64,000 nucleotides of DNA. Source: Mesorhizobium sp. M1D.F.Ca.ET.043.01.1.1 (GTDB lineage Bacteria; Pseudomonadota; Alphaproteobacteria; Rhizobiales; Rhizobiaceae). How positions within the stretch are numbered: position 1 is the stretch's first letter; every line of letters starts with the position of its first letter. This document shows, one piece after another, positions 43,517-51,990 of the stretch. Under the pieces are notes generated by a model. The model was not told the DNA's origin. It did no database searches and worked only from the letters and a program-made list of their open reading frames with translations. A program made the translations under genes and the position numbers. The stretch covers positions 4,650,001-4,714,000 of the forward strand of contig NZ_CP034444.1 in NCBI RefSeq assembly GCF_003952385.1, in the 5' to 3' direction.

Positions 43517-43786
43517 ATGGTCGATGTGACGATCTACACCCGGATGATGTGCGGCTATTGCACGGCCGCCAAACGGCTGCTTGAGCGCAAGGGCGTGGCC
43601 TACACCGAACATGACGCGTCGTTCTCGCCGGAATTGCGCCAGGAAATGATTTCCCGGGCGCATGGGCGAACCACCTTTCCGCAGATATTCATCGGCGACA
43701 CCCATGTCGGCGGCTGCGACGACCTCCACGAGCTGGAGTCTCAGGGCCGGCTGGACGCGCTGCTTGCCAACGGAGCGAGGGTTTGA
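43517..43786 (+). CDS. grxC: Glutaredoxin 3
   Basis: The 89-residue dithiol glutaredoxin has the redox motif CGYC at 12-15 and the glutathione-binding 'TFPQIFIGDTHVGGCDDL'. It reduces disulfides at the expense of glutathione. The start is ATG 43517; a TTG three bases earlier also exists. The stop is two bases before the nitrilase gene, in a conserved grxC-nitrilase-DUF1178 operon. Confidence 0.95.
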   Translation: MVDVTIYTRMMCGYCTAAKRLLERKGVAYTEHDASFSPELRQEMISRAHGRTTFPQIFIGDTHVGGCDDLHELESQGRLDALLANGARV

Positions 43787-43788
43787 TC

Positions 43789-44649
43789 ATGGGCGTCTTC
43801 AAGGCGGCGGCGGTGCAGATGCGTTCGGGGACCAGCCCGGAACGCAACGCGGCCGACCTGGAAAGGCTGGTGCGCGAGGCGGCAGACCGGGGCGCCACCT
43901 ATGTCCAGACGCCGGAAATGACCGGCGCGCTCGTCCGCGACAAGCAGGCAGGCGCCGCCGCATTCACCAGCGAGGACAAGGACATCGTCGTTTCGACAGC
44001 CGGCAAGCTGGCGAAGGAGCTTGGCATTTATCTCCATGTCGGCTCGACGGCCATCCGTCGCGCCGACGGCAAGCTAGCCAACCGCGCGTTCCTGTTCGCG
44101 CCCGACGGCGCCTCGATAGCCAGCTACGACAAGATCCATATGTTCGACGTCGATCTCGACAATGGCGAGAGCTGGCGCGAATCCGCCTCTTACGAGCCGG
44201 GGACGGAGGCCGTCGTCACCGACATCCATGGCGCGAGGCTGGGCTTTGCAGTCTGCTACGACCTGCGCTTCCCGCAGTTGTTCCGCGCCGAGGCGCTGGC
44301 AGGGGCGGAGGTGCTTTCGGTGCCCGCCGCCTTCACCCGCCAGACCGGGGAGGCGCACTGGCATGTGCTGCTTAGGGCGCGCGCGATCGAGAACGGCGCC
44401 TATGTAGTCGCTGCCGCGCAAGGCGGCCTGCATGAGGACGGCCGCGAGACCTATGGCCACTCGCTGATCGTCGACCCGTGGGGACGCATCATCGCCGAGG
44501 CCGCGCATGACGAGCCGGGCGTGATCGTCGCCGAGATCGATCCGGCGCAGTCTGCCGCCGCACGCCGCAAGATCCCCAATCTCAAAAACGCGCGCGATTT
44601 CACCGTCAATGCCGGCGAGACGCCGCGCCTAAGGGGTGCAGCCTCTTGA
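43789..44649 (+). CDS. Nitrilase-superfamily carbon-nitrogen hydrolase (Nit-like amidase)
   Basis: The 286-residue enzyme has the full catalytic set: Glu43 (QTPEMTG), Lys115 (SYDKIHMFD) and Cys156 (FAVCYDLRFP). It belongs to the Nit1/Nit2 branch, whose members include deaminated-glutathione amidase and omega-amidase. The gene beside it encodes glutaredoxin, which makes repair of deaminated glutathione attractive but unproven. Its stop overlaps the TTG start of the next gene. Confidence 0.9.
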   Translation: MGVFKAAAVQMRSGTSPERNAADLERLVREAADRGATYVQTPEMTGALVRDKQAGAAAFTSEDKDIVVSTAGKLAKELGIYLHVGSTAIRRADGKLANRAFLFAPDGASIASYDKIHMFDVDLDNGESWRESASYEPGTEAVVTDIHGARLGFAVCYDLRFPQLFRAEALAGAEVLSVPAAFTRQTGEAHWHVLLRARAIENGAYVVAAAQGGLHEDGRETYGHSLIVDPWGRIIAEAAHDEPGVIVAEIDPAQSAAARRKIPNLKNARDFTVNAGETPRLRGAAS

Positions 44650-45071
44650 TTCGCTTTTCGCTTATCTGTGAGCACGAGCACGAGTTCGAAGCCTGGTTTC
44701 GCAGCAATGACGACTTCGACACGCAGAAGAAGCGGGGTTTCGTCGACTGCCCGGCCTGCGGCTCGCACAAGGTCGACAAGGCGCTGATGGCGCCTGCCGT
44801 CTCGACCTCGCGCACCCAGGAAAAGGTGGCGCTGGCCATGGGTGAGGCGCAGAAGCAGGCGTTGGCGCAGCTAAAGGCGCTGGCCGACAAGGTGCGCGAG
44901 AACGCCGACTATGTCGGCGACAAGTTCGCCGAGGAAGCGCGCAAGATCCATTTCGGCGAGACCGACCCGCGCGGAATCTATGGCGAGGCGACGCCGGAAG
45001 AGGCAAAAAGCCTCGCCGATGACGGCGTCGAATTCATGCCGATCCCGAGTTTTCCGGACGAGCGGAACTGA
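44646..45071 (+). CDS. DUF1178 family protein
   Basis: The 141-residue protein begins with the conserved 'MIRFSLICEHEHEFEAWFRSNDDFDTQ' segment and a CPACGS zinc-knuckle-like pair, with a distal Cys near the N-terminus, and then an acidic helical part. No function is assigned to DUF1178. It starts with TTG 44646 that overlaps the nitrilase stop (TTGA), so it is translationally coupled. The conserved linkage with glutaredoxin and nitrilase suggests thiol or glutathione metabolism. Confidence 0.92.
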   Translation: MIRFSLICEHEHEFEAWFRSNDDFDTQKKRGFVDCPACGSHKVDKALMAPAVSTSRTQEKVALAMGEAQKQALAQLKALADKVRENADYVGDKFAEEARKIHFGETDPRGIYGEATPEEAKSLADDGVEFMPIPSFPDERN

Positions 45072-45078
45072 GCGGAGC

Positions 45079-45564
45079 CTAGCTCAAGCTTCCGATCAGC
45101 TTTTCCAGCAGTTTCGCCAGCATTTCCCGGTCCTGGCCTGTCAGCCCGGCGAGGATCTGGTGTTCGTTGGCGACGTGGGCGGCAAGCGCTTCGTCGACGA
45201 GCGCGAGGCCTTTCGCGGTGAGCTCCACGACAACCCCGCGCCGGTCGCTGGGATGCGGCGCGCGCTGGATCAGGCCGGCCTTCTCCAGCCGGTCGAGGCG
45301 GGCGGTCATGGCGCCGGAGGTGACCATCGTCGCCTCGTAAAGCTCGGTCGGCGTGAGCGCGTACGGCGCGCCCGACCGGCGCAAGGTCGCCAGCACGTCG
45401 AACTCGCCTTGCTGCAATCCGAAGCGCGCAAACAGTGGCGCCAGCCGCTCGCGCGAGATCAGCGAGGCAGCTTCGTTCAACCGTCCGATCACGCCCATCG
45501 GCGAAACGTCCAGGTCGGGCCGCTCTCTCCGCCATTGCTCGATCGCTCTCGCTGCACGGTCCAT
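45079..45564 (-). CDS. MarR-family transcriptional regulator
   Basis: The 161-residue protein has a winged helix: 'GEFDVLATLRRSGAPYALTPTELYEATMVTSGAMTARLDRL' type region and the wing 'RAPHPSDRRGVVVELT'. It is divergent from an EamA exporter and probably represses both. ATG 45564 is chosen because the next upstream ATG (45591) would lie inside the operator palindrome and the EamA promoter. The 3' end is 7 bp from the DUF1178 stop, convergent. Confidence 0.9.
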   Translation of the reverse strand: MDRAARAIEQWRRERPDLDVSPMGVIGRLNEAASLISRERLAPLFARFGLQQGEFDVLATLRRSGAPYALTPTELYEATMVTSGAMTARLDRLEKAGLIQRAPHPSDRRGVVVELTAKGLALVDEALAAHVANEHQILAGLTGQDREMLAKLLEKLIGSLS

Positions 45565-45582
45565 GTGCCTCACCGCAAAGTA

Positions 45583-45612
45583 TCTTGACATTAAGAATCT
45601 TTTCACTATCTT
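45583..45612 (+). promoter_or_regulatory. EamA promoter with overlapping MarR operator
   Basis: TTGACA (45585-45590), 16 bp, then TATCTT (45607-45612) form a good promoter for the plus-strand EamA gene. The dyad TCTT-GACATT-AAGA (45583-45596) covers the -35, and a second TCTT...AAGA pair lies at 45609-45624. This is the usual layout for a MarR repressor site. Confidence 0.6.
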
Positions 45613-45665
45613 AACTCGAGAAGAGATGAAGGCCAAGTGCCGCGCTTGAACGACGGGATCATCCG

Positions 45666-46574
45666 ATGAAATTTCTCTGGGATTCAGCCGCTGGGCTTCT
45701 GATCGTCACCGGCGGACTGCTGGGCATGACGCTGCCCTTCGGCAAGCTTGCGACCGCTGCCGGCGTTCCGGCCATGGTCTGGGCCTTCGTTATCTCGCTC
45801 GGCGCCGGCGGCGTGCTGCTGATCGCGCATCTGCTGCTTGGCCAGCGCATTCGGCTGACGGCGCACAAGCTGCGCTATTTCTTTGTCACGGCGGCGGTGT
45901 CCTACGCCTTTCCCAATCTCTTGATGTTCTCGGCCATTCCGCATCTGGGTGCCGGCTACACCGGTATCATGTTCACGCTGTCGCCGGTCGTCACGCTCGT
46001 GTTCTCGATCCTGCTCGGCGTGCGGCAGCCCAACTTCACCGGTGTCGTCGGCATCGCCGTCGGTTTCGTCGGCGCGGTCATGGTCGCGCTCACCCGGGGC
46101 GAGGCCGGCCAGCCCGCCGATTATTTCTGGGTGGCGATCGGCCTGCTTATCCCGGTCAGCCTCGCCGCCGGCAACATCTACCGTACGGTCGGCTGGCCCA
46201 AGGATACAGGCCCGATCGAACTCGCCGTCGGCAGTCATCTGGCATCGGCCACCTTGCTTCTCCTCGGCATCCTGGCGTTGTTCGGCTGGCAGGCGTTCGC
46301 TCCGCTCGGCGCCGTGCCGCTGGTGGTCGCCGGACAGGTGGCGTCGGCTTCGGCGATGTTTGCTTTCTTCTTCCGGCTGCAGGCGGTCGGCGGCCCGGTC
46401 TATCTCAGCCAGATCGGCTATGTGGCGGCGGCCATCGGGCTCTTTGCCGGCACGATCTTCCTCGGCGAGCACTATCAGCTTTTGACCTGGCTAGGTGCCG
46501 CCATCATCACCGCCGGCATGTTCATCACCACCAAGGCGCAGAGCCAGCCAAGCACGAAGCTGCAGCCTGCATAA
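45666..46574 (+). CDS. EamA/DMT-family exporter
   Basis: The 302-residue protein has ten hydrophobic helices in two EamA repeats ('FVISLGAGGVLLIAHLLLG', 'GYTGIMFTLSPVVTLVFSILLG', 'GGPVYLSQIGYVAAAIGLFAGTIFLGEH'). It is probably an efflux carrier for a small metabolite or drug that also inactivates the divergent MarR repressor. Ligand unknown. The start at ATG 45666 is preceded by GGGATCATCCG. Confidence 0.88.
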   Translation: MKFLWDSAAGLLIVTGGLLGMTLPFGKLATAAGVPAMVWAFVISLGAGGVLLIAHLLLGQRIRLTAHKLRYFFVTAAVSYAFPNLLMFSAIPHLGAGYTGIMFTLSPVVTLVFSILLGVRQPNFTGVVGIAVGFVGAVMVALTRGEAGQPADYFWVAIGLLIPVSLAAGNIYRTVGWPKDTGPIELAVGSHLASATLLLLGILALFGWQAFAPLGAVPLVVAGQVASASAMFAFFFRLQAVGGPVYLSQIGYVAAAIGLFAGTIFLGEHYQLLTWLGAAIITAGMFITTKAQSQPSTKLQPA

Positions 46575-46580
46575 GCCTGC

Positions 46581-46757
46581 TCAGCCGTTCCCCTTGCTGT
46601 CGTCTCCGCCTGGCCCCGGTCGCGGGTGGCGTTGGCGATGGGTGGCGGCGGTGCGCGCGGCCTGTTCATAAATGCCGGTCATCAGTTCCAGCGTGCGCCC
46701 GACATCCTCGAGCTTGTCCGCCATTTCGGGAATGCGCTTCACCGCCTCGATGAGCGG
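46581..46757 (-). pseudogene. 3' remnant of an unidentified gene (left half of scar)
   Basis: On the minus strand an open segment of about 58 codons ends at TCA 46581-46583. It encodes an amphipathic helix (LIEAVKRIPEMADKLEDVG) and then a basic, Pro-rich tail ending GDDSKGNG. It reads like the C-terminus of a longer protein but has no start and no upstream domain. The parent is unknown. It meets the flavin reductase remnant back to back near 46750-46760. Confidence 0.45.
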
Positions 46758-46971
46758 CAAGGACCGTTACGAAGGCGCCGAATGGACAACTTTGAAAACG
46801 GGCGCATCATTGCTTACCGATGCGGTTGCCGCCTTCGACTGCAGCCTGGACGAGATGATCGATCGCGGCACCCACTCGATCATCATCGGCTCGGTCGCGG
46901 CGGTCAGGACACAAGATGCCGGCAAGGCGCTGATCTACTGGCGCGGGGGTTATCGGCCCCTGGAAGCCTGA
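46750..46971 (+). pseudogene. 3' remnant of a flavin reductase-like gene (right half of scar)
   Basis: The 73 codons match only the C-terminal half of the flavin reductase (DIM6/NTAB, FMN-binding split barrel) fold: 'GASLLTDAVAAFDCSLDEMI' and 'RGTHSIIIGSVAAVRTQ', ending 'LIYWRGGYRPLEA'. The N-terminal half, with the FMN phosphate site, is missing. An ATG at 46750 could start a short product, but such a product would lack half the barrel. Confidence 0.7.
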
Positions 46972-46984
46972 GGATCCGTCGAGG

Positions 46985-47734
46985 TCAGACCGAAGCCTTC
47001 TCGGCCAGCACCATATAGTTGACGTCCATGTCCTTGGACTTCTGCCACCGGTCGGCCAGCGGATGATAGATGACGCCGGTGCGGTCGATGATCTTGAGCC
47101 CCGCCGCGCCGAGCGCCTTCGCCAGTTCTTCGGGCCGCACCAGCTTGCCGAACTGGTGGGTGCCGCGCGGCAGCCAGCGCAGCACATATTCGGCGCCGAT
47201 AATGGCAAGGCCAAGCGCCTTCAGCGTGCGGTTGATGGTGGCCACGAACATGATGCCGCCAGGCCGGACCATCTCACTGCATTTGGCGACGAACAGATCG
47301 ACATCGGCGACATGCTCGACCACCTCCATGTTGAGGATGACGTCGAAGGTCTCCCCGGCGTCGGCCAGTGCTTCGGCCGTGGTGGCGCGATAGTCGACGC
47401 TGACGCCGGCCTCCGCCGCATGCAGCTTGGCGACCTCGATGTTGGTGGCCGAGGCGTCGGCGCCGACCACCTCGGCGCCGAGCCGCGCCATCGGCTCGCA
47501 CAAAAGCCCGCCGCCGCAGCCGATGTCGAGGAAGCGTAGGCCCTCGAACGGCCTCGCCGCGCGCGGATCGCGACCGAAGCGCGCCGCCACCTGGTCGCGG
47601 ATATAGGCAAGGCGCACAGGGTTGAACTTGTGCAGCGGCCGGAACTTGCCGTTCGGATTCCACCATTCGGCGGCAAGGGCGGAAAAGCGTTCGACTTCTC
47701 CGGCATCGATGGTCGATCGGCGGGGCTCAGGCAT
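46985..47734 (-). CDS. ubiG: Ubiquinone biosynthesis O-methyltransferase
   Basis: The 249-residue AdoMet enzyme carries out both O-methylations in ubiquinone synthesis. Motif I is [24 protein letters not shown] (LDIGCGGG), followed by 'VVGADAS', '[15 protein letters not shown]' and the conserved N-terminal '[26 protein letters not shown]'. Full length. It starts at ATG 47734 and runs toward the remnant pair. It is divergent from lysC, with the ABM gene between them. Confidence 0.95.
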   Translation of the reverse strand: MPEPRRSTIDAGEVERFSALAAEWWNPNGKFRPLHKFNPVRLAYIRDQVAARFGRDPRAARPFEGLRFLDIGCGGGLLCEPMARLGAEVVGADASATNIEVAKLHAAEAGVSVDYRATTAEALADAGETFDVILNMEVVEHVADVDLFVAKCSEMVRPGGIMFVATINRTLKALGLAIIGAEYVLRWLPRGTHQFGKLVRPEELAKALGAAGLKIIDRTGVIYHPLADRWQKSKDMDVNYMVLAEKASV

Positions 47735-47861
47735 GGGCGGGTCTCCTCGAACGCCAGGAACTCGGGGAACGCTAGGAAGTCGGGCGTGGTGGAAGGAATG
47801 TCAAGGCAGGTTTTTTGGCTGCTGCCAAGAATGCGCTGTGCTTCCCGAGCGGCAATCCTGG

Positions 47862-48158
47862 TTAACGCGACAGCGCGACCGCCGCATGGCTCATGGCCAC
47901 GCTGGCCGGCTCGATCGCCCGCATCGCCTCGCAATCGCCGATCTCGGCCATGATCCGCTGCGCCGCCGACTGGGCCTGTTCGAGGCTTTGCCAGCGCACG
48001 ACATCGATCCAGCTTCCATCCTCGCGCCTGCCGAGATGGCGGCTGAGAAAGCCGGGCTGGCGCGCGAGCCAGCCGGTGACGACGCCATTTTGGGCGACAA
48101 AATCACCTGCAGCCTCCGGCTTCAGGCGGAAGCTGACGATCTCCAGCGTCTCGGTCAT
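47862..48158 (-). CDS. ABM-like dimeric alpha/beta-barrel protein
   Basis: The 98-residue protein begins MTETLEIVSFRLKPEAAGDF and contains 'GWLARQPGFLSRHLGRREDGSWIDVVRWQSLEQA', a pattern of the antibiotic biosynthesis monooxygenase-type ferredoxin fold. Members act on quinones or heme, or simply bind hydrophobic ligands. ATG 48158 is chosen because GGAGG lies 6 bp upstream; ATG 48170 is also in frame. It stands 127 bp upstream of ubiG on the same strand. Confidence 0.8.
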   Translation of the reverse strand: MTETLEIVSFRLKPEAAGDFVAQNGVVTGWLARQPGFLSRHLGRREDGSWIDVVRWQSLEQAQSAAQRIMAEIGDCEAMRAIEPASVAMSHAAVALSR

Positions 48159-48373
48159 CGATTCCTCCATGGTCTTCCCCGACCTTATCGCATGAAGGTC
48201 GCAGGAATCTGTCAGGAGACCGCGCACCGCCTGGAGCCCTGTTATCCCGCCATCGCTTGCGAAGCTTTGCTGTTTTGGCTAAGGAGGCCGCGCATTTCCG
48301 CGGCTCGGCCTTGCCGGGCGCATCTTTCCGTTTCCGGCCCTGGGCCGGCTTCAGTCAAAGGCATCTCGCTCCC

Positions 48374-49627
48374 ATGGCGCGCATCGTGATGAAATTCGGC
48401 GGAACCTCGGTCGCCGACATCGCCCGCATCCGCAATGTGGCGCGCCATGTCAAACGCGAGGTCGATGCCGGCCACGAGGTCGCCGTGGTGGTTTCGGCCA
48501 TGGCCGGCAAGACCAACGAGCTGGTCGCCTGGACGCGCGAGGCCTCGCCGATGCACGACGCGCGCGAATATGACGCCGTCGTCGCTTCCGGCGAGCAGGT
48601 CACTGCCGGCCTGTTGGCGATCACCCTGCAGAATATGGGCGTGCATGCCCGCTCCTGGCAGGGCTGGCAGATCCCGATCAAGACCGACAACGCCCATGGC
48701 GCGGCGCGCATCCTCGACATCGACGGCGCCTTCCTGGTCAAGCGCTTCGGCGAGGGCCAGGTGGCGGTCATCGCCGGTTTCCAGGGCATCGGTCCGGACA
48801 ACCGCATCGCAACGCTCGGCCGCGGCGGCTCCGACACCAGCGCGGTGGCGATCGCGGCGGCGGTCAAGGCCGACCGCTGCGACATCTATACCGACGTCGA
48901 CGGCGTCTACACGACCGACCCGCGTATCGAGCCGAAGGCGCGGCGGCTGGCCAAGATTTCCTTCGAGGAAATGCTCGAGATGGCCTCGCTCGGCGCCAAG
49001 GTGCTGCAGGTGCGGTCGGTCGAGCTTGCCATGGTGCACAGGGTGCGTACCTTTGTGCGGTCGTCCTTCGACGATCCCGACGCGCCCGGAATGGGGGATT
49101 TGCTCAATCCGCCCGGAACGCTTATTTGCGACGAGGAAGAGATCGTGGAACAGCAGGTCGTCACCGGAATTGCCTACGCCAAGGACGAAGCGCAGATTTC
49201 GCTGCGCCGCGTCGGCGACCGCCCAGGCGTTGCCGCCGGCATCTTCGGCCCGCTCGCCGAGGCCAACATCAATGTCGACATGATCGTCCAGAACATCTCC
49301 GAGGACGGCAAGTTCACCGACATGACCTTCACGGTGCCGTCGGGCGACGTCGACAAGGCGCTGGCCGTGCTCGAGCGGCTGAAGGCGGATGTCGGTTACG
49401 ACGTCGTGCAATCGGAAGCCGGCATGTCGAAGGTCTCGGTCATCGGCATCGGCATGCGAAGCCATGCCGGCGTGGCCGCCACCGCGTTCAAGGCGCTGGC
49501 CGACAAGGCGATCAATATCCGGGCGATCACCACGTCCGAGATCAAAATCTCGATATTGATCGACGGTCCCTATACGGAACTTGCAGTTCGTACTTTGCAT
49601 TCCGTGTACGGGCTCGATAAGCAATAG
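48374..49627 (+). CDS. lysC: Aspartate kinase
   Basis: The 417-residue enzyme phosphorylates aspartate, the first step toward lysine, threonine and methionine. The kinase domain starts MARIVMKFGGTSVAD (KFGGTS 7-12) and contains 'GRGGSDTSAVAIAAAV' and 'TDVDGVYTTDPR'. Two ACT domains at about 265-410 suggest feedback control. ATG 48374 gives the family N-terminus; there is only a poor ribosome site. The next gene is ptsP, as in other rhizobia. Confidence 0.95.
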   Translation: MARIVMKFGGTSVADIARIRNVARHVKREVDAGHEVAVVVSAMAGKTNELVAWTREASPMHDAREYDAVVASGEQVTAGLLAITLQNMGVHARSWQGWQIPIKTDNAHGAARILDIDGAFLVKRFGEGQVAVIAGFQGIGPDNRIATLGRGGSDTSAVAIAAAVKADRCDIYTDVDGVYTTDPRIEPKARRLAKISFEEMLEMASLGAKVLQVRSVELAMVHRVRTFVRSSFDDPDAPGMGDLLNPPGTLICDEEEIVEQQVVTGIAYAKDEAQISLRRVGDRPGVAAGIFGPLAEANINVDMIVQNISEDGKFTDMTFTVPSGDVDKALAVLERLKADVGYDVVQSEAGMSKVSVIGIGMRSHAGVAATAFKALADKAINIRAITTSEIKISILIDGPYTELAVRTLHSVYGLDKQ

Positions 49628-49710
49628 CAAGAACTGAGTCAGTTGTTGCGTGAGCGCCGGCCGCGGGAGAAACTGCGGCGGGCAACGTGCCCATTGGAGA
49701 AGAAGCCGCG

Positions 49711-51981
49711 ATGCGTGACATGGCCGGTGGCCCGCGCGTTCTGCTGAAACGGCTCCGCGAGCTCATGCAGGAGCCGCTGGAGCCGCAGGAGCGGCTCGAC
49801 CGCATCGTGCGCGACATCGCCTCCAACATGGTCGCCGAGGTGTGCTCGCTCTATGTGCTGCGCGCCGATTCGGTGCTCGAGCTCTACGCCACCGAAGGTC
49901 TGAACCCCAAGGCCGTCCACCTCGCGCAACTGAGGCTCGGCCAGGGCCTGGTCGGCACGATCGCCGCCAGCGCGCGGCCGCTCAATCTCTCCAACGCGCA
50001 GGAACACCCGGCCTTCCAGTATCTGCCGGAGACCGGCGAAGAGATCTACCATTCCTTCCTCGGCGTTCCGGTGCTGCGGGCGGGGCGCACGCTCGGCGTC
50101 CTGGTCGTGCAGAACAAGACGATGCGGCAGTACCGCGAAGACGAGATCGAGGCGCTGGAGACGACGGCGATGGTGATCGCCGAGATGATCGCCACCGGCG
50201 ATCTCGCCCGCCTCACCCGGCCGGGGCTCGAACTGGACCTGCGCCGTCCGGCAAGCTTCACCGGCCTTTCCTTCAACGACGGCGTCGGGCTCGGCCATGT
50301 CGTGCTGCACGAGCCGCGCATCGTCGTCACCAACCTGTTCAACGAGGACAGCGAGGAGGAGGTGCGCCGTCTCGACCGCTCGCTCGGTTCGCTGAGGTTG
50401 TCGATCGACGACATGCTGGAGCGCCGCGACGTTGCCTTCGAGGGCGAGCATCGCGAGGTGCTCGAAGCCTACCGGATGTTCGCCAACGACCGCGGTTGGG
50501 TGCGCCGGCTGGAAGAGGCGATCCGCAACGGCCTGACGGCGGAAGCGGCGGTGGAAAAGGTGCAGAGCGACATGCGCGCGCGCATGCTGCACATGACCGA
50601 CCCTTATCTGCGCGAGCGCATGAGCGATTTCGACGATCTCGCCAACCGGCTCTTGCGCCAGCTGATGGGCCGCGGACCGGAGGACGTCGCGGCCTCGCTG
50701 CCCAAGGATGCCATCATCGTCGCCCGCTCGATGGGCGCCGCCGAACTGCTCGACTATCCTAGGGACAAGCTGCGCGGCCTGGTGCTGGAGGATGGCGCGG
50801 CGACCAGCCATGTCGTCATCGTCGCGCGCGCCATGGGCATTCCGGTCGCCGGACAGGTCAAGGGCGCCGTTTCGATGTCGGAAAACGGCGACGCCATCAT
50901 CGTCGACGGCGAGGAAGGCATCATCCATCTGCGGCCGCAGTCCGATCTTGAGGCAGCCTACGCCGAAAAAGTCCGTTTCCGGGCGCGGCGGCAGGAGGTC
51001 TACCGGGAACTGCGCAAGAAGCCGTCGCTGACCAAGGACGGCGTTGCAGTCGATCTCCTGATGAATGCCGGGCTGGCCGTCGACCTGCCGCAGCTTTCGG
51101 AATCGGGGGCGGCCGGCATCGGCCTGTTCCGCACCGAATTGCAGTTCATGGTCGCCTCGACTTTCCCGCGCGCCGAGGCGCAGGAGCGGCTCTACCGCGA
51201 CGTGCTCGACGCCGCGCGCGGCAAGCCGGTCACCTTCCGCACCATCGACATCGGCGGCGACAAGGTGCTGCCCTATTTCAAGGGCGCGCTGCAGGAGGAG
51301 AACCCGGCGCTCGGCTGGCGGGCGATCCGGCTCACCCTCGACCGCCCCGGCCTGCTCAGGACCCAGATCCGCGCGCTGCTCAAGGCCTGCGGCGGGCGCG
51401 AGCTGAAGCTGATGCTGCCGATGGTGACCGAGCTCTCGGAGATCGCGCAGGCGCGCGAGATCATCGACCGCGAGGTCCGGCACCTGTCACGCTTTGCGCA
51501 CCATCTGCCGACGAGCCTCAAGCTCGGGGCGATGCTGGAGGTGCCGTCGCTCTTGTTCCAGCTCGACGAACTGATGAAGGCGGTCGATTTCGTTTCGGTC
51601 GGCTCCAACGACCTTTTCCAGTTCATCATGGCCGTCGACCGCGGCAACACGCAGCTTGCCGACCGTTTCGACACGCTGTCGGCGCCGTTCCTGCGCGTGC
51701 TGAAGCAGATCGCCGATGCCGGCGCGCGCAACCACACACCTGTGACGCTTTGCGGCGAGCTGGCCGGCAAGCCGATCTCGGCGATGGCGCTGATCGGCCT
51801 CGGCTTCCGCTCGATCTCGATGTCGCCGGCCTCGATCGGCCCGGTCAAGGCGATGCTGACCGAGCTGCCGCTGCAGGAGCTGGAAGCCTTCTTCAAGGAC
51901 AATCTGATGGCGCCGGCGCAAGGAACGCCGATGCGCGCGTTGCTGCAGGCCTTTGCCGACGATCGCTCCATTCCGCTATAG
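49711..51981 (+). CDS. ptsP: Phosphoenolpyruvate-protein phosphotransferase of the nitrogen PTS (EI-Ntr)
   Basis: The 756-residue enzyme starts the PTS-Ntr phosphorelay by moving phosphate from PEP to NPr. An N-terminal GAF domain (about 20-165), which senses glutamine/2-oxoglutarate in relatives, precedes the EI domains. The phospho-His is H367 in 'GAATSHVVIVARAMG'. The PEP barrel has 'GLFRTELQFM' and the active Cys in 'TLCGELAGKP'. ATG 49711 is chosen because GGAGAAG lies 8 bp upstream. It is 10 bp before prfA. Confidence 0.95.
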   Translation: MRDMAGGPRVLLKRLRELMQEPLEPQERLDRIVRDIASNMVAEVCSLYVLRADSVLELYATEGLNPKAVHLAQLRLGQGLVGTIAASARPLNLSNAQEHPAFQYLPETGEEIYHSFLGVPVLRAGRTLGVLVVQNKTMRQYREDEIEALETTAMVIAEMIATGDLARLTRPGLELDLRRPASFTGLSFNDGVGLGHVVLHEPRIVVTNLFNEDSEEEVRRLDRSLGSLRLSIDDMLERRDVAFEGEHREVLEAYRMFANDRGWVRRLEEAIRNGLTAEAAVEKVQSDMRARMLHMTDPYLRERMSDFDDLANRLLRQLMGRGPEDVAASLPKDAIIVARSMGAAELLDYPRDKLRGLVLEDGAATSHVVIVARAMGIPVAGQVKGAVSMSENGDAIIVDGEEGIIHLRPQSDLEAAYAEKVRFRARRQEVYRELRKKPSLTKDGVAVDLLMNAGLAVDLPQLSESGAAGIGLFRTELQFMVASTFPRAEAQERLYRDVLDAARGKPVTFRTIDIGGDKVLPYFKGALQEENPALGWRAIRLTLDRPGLLRTQIRALLKACGGRELKLMLPMVTELSEIAQAREIIDREVRHLSRFAHHLPTSLKLGAMLEVPSLLFQLDELMKAVDFVSVGSNDLFQFIMAVDRGNTQLADRFDTLSAPFLRVLKQIADAGARNHTPVTLCGELAGKPISAMALIGLGFRSISMSPASIGPVKAMLTELPLQELEAFFKDNLMAPAQGTPMRALLQAFADDRSIPL

Positions 51982-51990
51982 CATCCTGCC

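Noticed and set aside
46672..46971. An intact 99-residue gene
   Set aside because: The first 26 codons lie antisense to the left remnant and have no sense; only the C-terminal half of a flavin reductase is present.
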